Shown piece by piece: positions 56,807-64,000 of a stretch of 64,000 bases of DNA. Positions within the stretch are counted from its first letter, which is position 1; each line of letters opens with the position of its first letter. This DNA comes from Diphasiastrum complanatum (taxonomy: Eukaryota > Streptophyta > Lycopodiopsida > Lycopodiales > Lycopodiaceae), in NCBI GenBank assembly GCA_029204225.1, contig CM055098.1, positions 7,032,746 through 7,096,745 on the forward strand. The letters run 5' to 3'. Below the pieces are notes generated by a model that saw only the letters and a list, made by a program, of their open reading frames with translations, ran no database searches and was not told the DNA's origin. Position numbers and translations under genes: made by a program.

Positions 56807-57456
56807 TGTGCAAGATTTCAGATCCTTAAGATCCAATCTACTTGAATGATCTTTGGTTAGAAAGAGAAATACACTACCAATTTCACCAATGTAGAAAAAT
56901 CAGCATCTACACACAATTTGAGATGCAAACACTAATAGAACTTGATCAAAATTGAATGAAATAATTATGTACTGTTGCTGTCTGTACAAAACCAGCAAGC
57001 TACTGTATTTCACATGTGCGGATCTAAAAATAACAAATATAGATCATTCTACACATAGAATTGCAAGCAATCACCAAGATAGTGCACCAATGGATAGTAG
57101 AACCCAAGAGAACCATGTATAAGCATGAAATGAGATAGAGAAGAGAGAGGATGACTCTCTCCACGAGTTACATCTTTTTATAGCAGGTCCAAACCCTATT
57201 TGGCCACTTGGCTTTCCCACCAAAATGCTAACCCTACCAATGTTGGGTCTAGATTCAATGTACCCAACTTATTCAAATTGAATCTACTCAAACTCGCATT
57301 CTATCTTTTCCACACTTTCAAAAAGTGTTTATTCAAATGAAATTTAGACTAATGAACTTTGAAAAGTCAACCTCTAAGTCTAAAACAAGTTTTGGCCTCA
57401 ATATGCCAAATATGAAAATATTGCAAAATGTGATGAAACTAGTTGAATCTTTCACA
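56807..57456 (-). repeat. 5' LTR of copia 8
   Basis: 650 bp from TGTGAAAGATTC (57456, minus) to CTTGCACA (56807). TATAAAAAG at 57174-57182 (minus) is followed by GGAGAGAGTCATCCTCTCTC, a pyrimidine-rich leader. The distal half aligns with the copia 3 LTR. Confidence 0.97.
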
Positions 57457-57725
57457 TGTTTCACTCAAGGACGAAACACATTGCAATCAAGTACCACTTG
57501 ATTAGGGATCTGATTGGGAAGAAGATGTTGCAGACCACCTCCATTGGAACGAAAGACATGGTTGCTGACATTTTCACAAAGGCTCTAGACAAAGGTCTAT
57601 TCGAGAAACAGAGGAGCAGTCTTGGAGTCGTCAAACTATCATGCTTTGAGAGGGAGGTGAAGAAACAAAATGTTTCTCATGCCAAAGCTTTGCTAGCTTT
57701 CAATTTTGAAATTGACAAAAGATGA
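57457..57725 (+). pseudogene. Copia 7 RNase H, second part
   Basis: The frame resumes directly after the copia 8 target duplication with FHSRTKHIAIKYHLIRDLI and DMVADIFTKALDKGLFE, the end of copia RNase H. An extra LSCFEREVKKQNVSHAK tail continues across the polypurine tract. It proves that copia 8 inserted into copia 7. Confidence 0.92.
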
Positions 57726-58750
57726 CACGACACGACACGAAATCAATCGTGCTCCTCAATTGATCAAGAAGGTCAGCCATGTACCATGGGGTACAAACAT
57801 TTGATCATGGATCATGACATCAGCATGTCATCTAGATCGTGGCTAATCTGCCACTCTTGCAATTTCAGATTAGTTGATGTTTAATCTTTCTAATCTAGAA
57901 CTTACACGACGCGACACGAAACTGTTTGCGAACTATATACTTTCTAGTTGATGCATAAGTAATAAGCAAGAAGAAATCAAGACACGAAAAATTCAGAATA
58001 CAGTCCGCTTGTGAGCGAGACAATTTTGAGAGTATCAGTAGATCCAAAGTCCACTAGTAAGCGAGACACATTTTCGTGAGAGAATTGTATTTCTCTCATG
58101 CCAATGCACTGCATGGATATGTCATGCAATGCTGCCAAAATTCAAGAAGATCAATAGGCAGTACTGTAGTTGTTATGCACATGTTATTTTGTATGATGTC
58201 GAATGAATTTTTGTCTGATATTATTCGTGTGTCTGATTCTCTTGTTCATTCAATTTCGCACATTGGTTTGATTTCGTTGAATGCTACATTAATCTGTTAA
58301 CATAGATCAGCAGTGTCTGTCTACTCTCTGAAGGATTGTAGGAATGGTATAGCTGGCAGTGACCAACAATCATATCTGAATTCCTGACGAACTAATTTCA
58401 TTCGCGAACATTTTCGCTTCGCGATCACTTGGCTATAAGCATAAATCAATTTCAGATGCTCACTTGGGTTTCGTTTTGTTTTATTCTATTTCGTCTCATC
58501 TCATCTTGTCTTGTTACAGAGCTTGATTGATCTTGTCACGAATTATTTCGCTTCGTTTCATTTCGTTTTGTGATCCGTATGCTTCCAGCATGAATTGTCA
58601 AAGTTCGTTTAAGTTTCGCTTCGTTTCGTTTTCGCTTTCGTTTAGAATCTGTCTCGATCCGTTTGGTTGTGATACAGAGCTCGCTGGATTCAACACAAAT
58701 TATTCTCGAACAAAATAATTCGAGTTCGAGAAAGTTTCACAAATCGTTCG
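57658..58750 (+). repeat. 3' LTR of copia 7, right end approximate
   Basis: A purine run GAGAGGGAGG precedes TGAAGAAACAAAATG at 57658. The LTR has many TTCGCTTCG/TTTCGTTTCG and TCGCGAACATTTTCGC motifs, shared in type with copia 4 and 6 LTRs. It ends where CACTA transposase coding resumes. No 5' LTR exists for comparison, so the termini are inferred. Confidence 0.6.
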
Positions 58751-58754
58751 AGAT

Positions 58755-59348
58755 TTTGTTTGTCCATTTGTCACCAGAGTTTTGGCTGAATTTGCATTTT
58801 CTGAGTGCATTTTTTGCATCAACACTATCCATAGCCGATGGATGTTTTTCTTGAAACAATTTATGAAGACATTGAAAGGCTTTGTAAGACAAAGAGCAAG
58901 GCCTGAGGGCAGCATGGCAGAAGGGTGGCTAGTGCAAGAATCCATGGTTTATATCACAGAGTTTCTTATTCATAGCAATCCTTCGATTCCTCGTCTCTGG
59001 GATAATAAGGATGATGAATGTGTTGTTGGGGAGGTTGAGAATGAGTCCTTTAGAAAGAAAGTGAATAAGTTTTGCATTCTTAATAGCAAGTAAAGGCAAA
59101 AGTGGATTTCGACATATGAAGATATGAAAGCTCGAAAAACAACCGCTCGAGCCACTTTCAAGAGAGGGCATAGAAGACAACCATATCCACATGACCTTGC
59201 CCTTCTACCCAAGGAAATGATGCTTGATTGGCTACATGATGCCCTTAGACAAGCCACAACAAACAATGAGAAAGTAACAAAAAGTGAAACAAACATTAGC
59301 CCTAAATGCTTTAGATTCTTTAAAGAGAAAATCCACTATCTGAATTAA
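58755..59348 (+). pseudogene. CACTA transposase, C-terminal part (DUF4218-type)
   Basis: The 103-codon frame (58782-59093) holds SRWMFFLKQFMKTLKGFVRQ and RARPEGSMAEGWLVQESMVY, the highly conserved C-terminal block of plant TNP2 proteins (usually RYMKTLKGYVRNRARPEGSIAEGY). A stop at 59091 is followed in another frame by WISTYEDMKARKTTARATFK and PYPHDLALLPKEMMLDWLHD to 59348. It completes, in order and orientation, the transposase begun at 47660. The element's right terminus was not found. Confidence 0.88.
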
Positions 59349-60284
59349 TATGTTCGAGTTTAAAGAGGTTAACAAGGCCAACCCCATCGTTGGACTTGAA
59401 ATTATTATGTGGCCTAAATTTTACCATAATCCTAAGCTTAATTTAATCCTAACTCTAACTTTAGCCCTAAATCTTTTAAACTATTTAAGAAGGTGATCTC
59501 CTATTTGAACTCATTGTGTGCTTGTGCTTTGAAATGTTTGAGTTTGCTCTACTATTGTCTGAGCTTTTTTTTCTATGCAAATTAGCATATTTCTAGTTCT
59601 TAGAACTTATGACCGACATATCTTACAATTACCTTCATCATTATTTCTATTATCACACTACAAATCTTGGACAATTTTTAACTTAATGTTGCCATTGTCC
59701 ATCCTCAATCTTTTTGTTTCATTCCAATTTCTAACACATAATTATTTACAGGATTGTAAAAACATGTTTCCAATAATAAATGGGCCCATAGATTTTAAAA
59801 CATTTGATAAATCTACCCAAATCATGACCAATTTAGAATCATAATGAATACTTCATAGAATTCATGAATGCAAAAGATGAAATTTAAAGAGAAAAAAAAA
59901 ACTTACAAAATAGTTAAAAAAAAAAAAGTTGAACATGTACATTCGTTTTTGCAAATAATTAGTTGTACCATAAAATAAATTTGAATCTTCGACACATACT
60001 TCTAATGTGTTTTCACAATTCTAGCTTGACCAATTTTGGTCACATGTATTGTAATTTGCAAAATGGCCATGTAATTGGATGCCACACGTGCCAATAGCAT
60101 AGGATGCTTTTCCAAAACTTCATTTCTCATATTACATTGTGATAGCATCTTTGAAATGAGGCCAAAGAGTGCTTAGATAGGGTAGAGAAAAAATAGGACC
60201 CAAAAATAGCATATTTTTCATTGTTTTGGGATCTCGAGATCTTGACCCCTAATTAAGGTGGATCAAGTAGATCTTTAGATTAGA
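59349..60284. other. Unassigned region, probably CACTA 3' tail
   Basis: AT-rich sequence without coding domain. CCTAA-rich text around 59430-59470 (CTAACTCTAACTTTAGCCC) is short and irregular, not a telomeric array. No CACTA terminal motif is seen. Confidence 0.45.
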
Positions 60285-60687
60285 TGTTAGGGTTAGTGTT
60301 ATAATGAAAACATAGAAGCCCTAAAATGCTCAAATCTGAGCTACTTATGTATACATATGTGATGGTTTCTCCATCAATGTATGAGCAAAATCAAGATTTT
60401 CCTTCTTGACTAGTTTGAGTCTATGATTTGATTGATGAATGTTATTGGCATATGATTTTTTGTGATCATTGGATGACTTCGGAGGTGCAAGTACAGTACA
60501 CAGGCAGCAACAAGTCATACACTCGCATGTGTGAAGAGTTTGCTAATTCATGGAGCTCAAGCCAAGATAAGCTAGAAATCAATGCATTGATTAGTAATCT
60601 AGCTTCTAGATCTTGATTGGATCTTAAGTAGGTGCTTTTTCCATCATTTCTAGGATCAAATGGGATGATTTTGCTGCATTGTTTACA
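60285..60687 (+). repeat. 5' LTR of copia 9, left end uncertain
   Basis: It ends GTTTACA directly before a primer site. TGTTAGGGTTAGTG at 60285 is a plausible start. No partner LTR is in the window. Confidence 0.5.
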
Positions 60688-60700
60688 TGGGATCAGAGCC
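60688..60700 (+). promoter_or_regulatory. Primer-binding site of copia 9
   Basis: TGGGATCAGAGCC differs from the initiator tRNA-Met complement by one base and follows the LTR CA end. A 760-bp leader separates it from gag. Confidence 0.8.
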
Positions 60701-61464
60701 ATTCCAAGAAATGAGCTTTAATTCATGCTAGAATCATTGATGTAATTTTGATGTAATTCAAGCATTGATTGCTATCTAGACATAATTTATGATTAGTACC
60801 TTCAATCTTTGATCAATTTGACTGAGGAGAGATCTAATGGTTTTTTATTTACAGGCTTTTTAGCTTCAAAATCCAAGTTGTGGTCATCTCTTAGCAATTG
60901 GATCAAAATAACAAGTATTTTGTGTTTTCTTCATGTTGATGCTACTCGATTTGTGGAGTCAATCACAAGGAATAGTTTTCAATCATTCAATAGAAAGGTA
61001 GATCATCATGCACTGTTATAGGTCATTCTTAGGCTCATTAAGGTCCTTGAAAGTCAATTGTACTCATCAAGAGAATGCAATTCTAGTGAAGATTGTGTTC
61101 AATTTTGTTTGTTTTTATGCAATAGTTTGGATTGATTATTGTATTATAGTTCACCTTGATCTTGTAGGGATGATTTGAAGAGGCATTTATGTGCATTTGA
61201 TTCCTTTTGGTTCAGGTTAGGTGAATTCAATATTTTTGTGAAATCAAGATCAAGGAAGAGGCAATTTTGGATCCAATCTTCATGCAGCTTCAAACTAGTT
61301 TCCATTCATGTTGTCATTGATAGATTTGATTTGGATTAAGATCACGTAGGATCTTAATGAGAGGTAAAGTTTTGAGCTTTCTCAAGTCCCTAGGTAGTGG
61401 GATAGCTAGTTTTTCACTCATTTATATTTTGCATCCATTTTTATGACCAAGCTCTTGATTAGAA

Positions 61465-62165
61465 ATGGCTTCCATGAATGCATATCTTTTGGATCCAAAT
61501 GATAGATTGAATGCTTCTAATTATTCAATTTGGAAGCTAAGAATGGAATCAATTCTTATTTCACAAGATCTAATGGATATAGTGAGTGGTGAAAAGGATG
61601 AGCTTATTCACCCTCAATAAGCTACAAAGTACAAGAAGAGGTGCAAGGTTGCCCTTCATTGTATAAAAATGAATGTGACTAATGAGCTTCTTAAGGAGGT
61701 AGGTGCTTGCACCTTGGCTCGAAAAGCATGGGAAACTCTCCAAAAGATATATGACTCCAAGAACACTTTAAGGATGCTATCCTTGAAGAATCAAATCCTT
61801 CAATGTTTCCAAGGTAAAGGAGAGAGGGGTCATTTATATGTGTTGAGAGTTAAGGACTTAAACAAGAGCTTGCTTACATAGAAGATTCCATTAAGGAATG
61901 TGAACTTGTTCAACTAAAATTGAATGGACTAAGTGTGGAATTTGCTAATTTGGTGCAAGGCTATGCAATTATGGGCAAGTTGCCCTCACTTAAAAATCTC
62001 CAAGGAGTCCTCATTGCCGAGGAGAGTAGAAGAACTCACATCAAGTCAATGATGGAGAAGCCCTCTCTCAATGATGGAGATGACAAGCCTCTTTTCATCA
62101 AGCAAACCTAGGCCAAGAAGAGGAGGAGAGTTCATATGAAGACTCTCTCATGATGTCAAGTTGTT
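61465..62165 (+). pseudogene. Copia 9 gag
   Basis: It starts ATGGCTTCCATGAATGC and contains DRLNASNYSIWKLRMESILI, the same gag N-terminus as copia 3 and 8. After a stop at 61618 the frame continues with MNVTNELLKEVGACTLARKA and LRMLSLKNQILQCFQGKGER, and in a third frame MNGLSVEFANLVQGYAIMGK. Typical UBN2 gag, three frames, no zinc knuckle seen. Confidence 0.88.
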
Positions 62166-62860
62166 CATCTTCAAGCATGAAAGGAGAAGACCCTTGGTGG
62201 ATAGACAGTGGGGCTAGCTCCCACATGACAAGTAAGAGGGAATATTTTTCAACCTTATCCACCTATGATGGACCTATCAAGTCAATTTTTACAGCAAATG
62301 ATTATGCTTGTAGGTATAAGGAATAGGATCCATACCTTTATGCTTAGGATCTTCAAAGAAGATCAAGATAGATGGTGTACTTTACATTCCTAGCATCACT
62401 AAGAGCTTACTTAGTGTAGGCCAATTGCTTGACAATGGTTTCTTTGTGGAGTTCTCTACTAATGTATGCAACATCAAGAAAAATGGGAAGATCATAGCAA
62501 GAGGAAGAAGGTATAAGAGGCTGTATATGGTTGATGCTTTTGTTGATCCTAACCAATTTGTGATGGTAGCCAAGGAAGACAAAATGGCCAATTTGTAATG
62601 GTTGCCAAGGAGGACAAAATGACCACAAATGATTTGTGCCACAAGATCAACACTAAGTCTATAGAAGCCATGTGCAAGGAGGAGCTTGCTCTAGGCCTTC
62701 CAAGATCCATGGCAAAGGATGAAAAGGTTTGTGAAGGATGTGCTTCGGCTAAAGCACATAGGTTGCCTTTCCCTAACTCTATCACTAAGATTACTCACCC
62801 TCTTAAGTTGATCCATTTGGATGTACATTTTGCAAGCACAAAAACCAATGGTGGAGCCAC
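62166..62860 (+). pseudogene. Copia 9 protease, pre-integrase and integrase start
   Basis: The protease active site is well kept: PWWIDSGASSHMTSKREYF. It is followed by DGVLYIPSITKSLLSVGQLL and, after a 35-bp frame-breaking duplication (62553-62622), by the pre-integrase zinc half VCEGCASAKAHRLPFPNS and the integrase start LIHLDVHFAST. The integrase core is then missing: the frame runs on to a linker-like ASTIPKRATRAKMR. Confidence 0.85.
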
Positions 62861-63191
62861 AATATTTGTAAGTTTTTATTATGAATCCTCTAAGAATCAT
62901 ATTGGAAAAGATATGGTTGAGATCAAGGAAGAGCTTGATCAAGAGGAGAAGCAAAATCCGAGAGCTTCAACTATTCCAAAGAGAGCCACAAGAGCAAAGA
63001 TGAGGCTATCAATGCTCATTTCTGTGAAAAAGGAAAGGCAAGTTAGAGAGGAAGGTACATTTTGTACTTCACTTGCTAAATTTTGTAATGACGTTGCATT
63101 GAATTCTAAGTATGGAATGAAAGGCGGTTCTCATATCTACTTACTCTTGAATGTGCTAGAAGTAAGCATGATATTTTCATTCATAAGTTGA
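62598..63191 (+). pseudogene. Copia 9 frame joining integrase start to linker
   Basis: A 197-codon open frame carries the end of the pre-integrase domain, the first ~25 residues of integrase, and then an acidic and basic linker (EIKEELDQEEKQNPRAST) normally found between integrase and RT. The D,D,E core is therefore deleted in frame, much as gag-to-integrase is deleted in frame in copia 8. Confidence 0.7.
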
Positions 63192-63412
63192 AAGATTGTA
63201 ACTTCATTTTAAAATAGACATATTGTGAACCTTGTATAAGAATAAGTGAATCATCCTTGAAGCACACTTAATTCCATGCAAAGGTATTTGGCCTCATTAG
63301 ATTCAAGCTCAACAAGTATGTACTGCAAATTGCTACTTGTAGTCAATTGTGGACTAGTCAATTATAGACTAGTCAATTTGGCATAAATGATCTTGGTGAT
63401 TGTTTTCTTGAC

Positions 63413-64000
63413 TTGAAAGATTATCATGTTGAGAAGGAGAACATTCAGGTTTTAAGACTAGAAAACAAAGTTCTTGAGAGTCTTGAAGACATTCAAGATT
63501 TGGATCCATGTTTTCATCATCAACACCAAGAGGGAGTAAGCATGATGAAAGAAAAAGGCATCAAGGAAAAACCCGAGAAGGAGCACTTGTCTCAAGGCAA
63601 AAGAGACCTGAATCTACATCAATATAAAGGCTTGAGTGAAGAGAAAGGAGCAGCAAAAAAATTTATTCATAGCTCCCTTTACTCATCTTACTTTATGTTT
63701 GATAGAAAGCATGTCATGAATTTGACAATGTTCTTTGATGATGTTAGTATGAACATCTACTTTGATTGGAATTTCAAAGATGTATTCAAAGGCCTCATCT
63801 TGTGATCCATCCATTCTTGAATTTCGAAGGAATAAAGACCTTCATGAAAAGGATGGCAATTTGGAGTTCATTGTTTTGGTGGATAAAGTCAAGATGGTGA
63901 TATTTCAAACTTTTGTTGTATGTGATTCGTACCAAAGTTGGATCTTATAGAAAGCTGCTGTTCTTCAAGATTATTTTTTAGGACTCTCATTTTGCAAGCC
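63413..64000 (+). CDS. Copia 9 unrecognised ORF module, runs off the window
   Basis: The 130-codon ORF (63413-63805) and the following 62-codon frame (63762-63950) show no RT or RNase H motif. Segments KGAAKKFIHSSLYSSYFMFD and KVKMVIFQTFVVCDSYQSW line up with KGATRKCCSSLLYLFYLMFE and FMVIFLCQVDLEDG...QTTW of the copia 8 module, and the DNA is about 60% identical over the first block by eye. The module thus lies after the integrase-RT linker in both elements. Its end is beyond the window. Confidence 0.5.

Larger units (their letters stand above)
52793..57456 (-). mobile_element. Copia 8: complete, non-autonomous Ty1/copia element
   Basis: Two 650-bp LTRs (52793-53442 and 56807-57456) are flanked by an exact TGTTT target duplication (52788-52792, 57457-57461). 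Primer site and polypurine tract are both present. By eye the LTRs differ at about 18 of 650 positions with no indels, so insertion is fairly recent. The interior codes a gag start fused to integrase, then an unrecognised ORF module where RT should be, then RNase H. Protease and RT are absent, so it must have moved with help from a relative. Confidence 0.95.
49386..57657 (+). mobile_element. Copia 7: 5'-truncated Ty1/copia element inside the CACTA transposase
   Basis: Gag zinc knuckles, protease remnant, integrase, RT and RNase H follow in copia order. The RNase H frame is split by copia 8 and resumes after it. There is no 5' LTR or primer site: gag begins about 100 bp after the last CACTA coding, so the 5' end was deleted. 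The CACTA transposase continues right after the copia 7 3' LTR, so copia 7 lies within it. Confidence 0.88.

Noticed and set aside
59430-59475. Telomere-like CCCTAAA-type text
   Set aside because: Only a few irregular CTAA/CCCTAA words occur; there is no array.

Overview
The window is eukaryotic nuclear DNA from a land plant, most likely a vascular plant with a large, repeat-rich genome. The evidence is AT-rich sequence packed with plant-type Ty1/copia and Ty3/gypsy LTR retrotransposons primed by initiator tRNA-Met (TGGTATCAGAGC sites), an En/Spm (CACTA) transposase of the plant TNP2 type, long CT/GA and AT microsatellites, and spliceosomal GT-AG introns. The species cannot be named from the sequence. 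I found no intact host gene, no tRNA or rRNA gene and no CRISPR array. Nearly everything recognisable is a mobile element in some stage of decay. Element names below (gypsy A-C, copia 1-10) are local labels.

Layout. 1-2594: unassigned. 2595-6213: gypsy A (+), with a 5' LTR carrying a TATA box, a 365-bp CT tract and a composite 20/32-bp satellite, then primer site, protease, reverse transcriptase (RT) and RNase H; gag is missing. 6214-7636: a 3' piece of gypsy B (-) between two 327-bp direct repeats. 7637-9309: remnant of an unidentified multi-exon gene (-). 9475-10550: a tandem promoter-like repeat rich in CACGTG boxes, leading to a 31-codon ORF. 10575-11626: copia 1 tail (+). 11627-14562: copia 2 (-), split by the deletion derivative copia 3 (12197-13844, +). 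14563-16030: LTR and gypsy C tail (+). 17451-18228: a minus-strand LTR with a phased seven-unit CCAAT-box array. 18521-22800: copia 4 (-). 22833-23246: solo LTR. 23540-27951: copia 5 (-). 28249-41577: copia 6 (+), split by a 10.2-kb non-autonomous gag-only element (30058-40252) with 2.8-2.9-kb LTRs and target-site duplication ACTTC. 42884-45682: LTR fragments. 47660-59348: a CACTA transposase remnant containing copia 7 (+), which contains copia 8 (-, 52793-57456, 650-bp LTRs, TSD TGTTT). 60285-64000: copia 9 (+), running off the window.

Relationships. At least three nests are proved by target-site duplications and resumed coding: copia 3 in copia 2, the 10.2-kb element in copia 6, and copia 8 in copia 7 in CACTA. 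Copia 3, 8 and 9 share the gag start and LTR style of one lineage. Copia 8 and copia 9 both lack large parts of pol and instead carry a related, unrecognised ORF-bearing module; this is the most novel-looking signal here. A second theme is promoter architecture: several unrelated LTRs have a TATA box followed at once by a pyrimidine (CT) tract in the transcribed leader.
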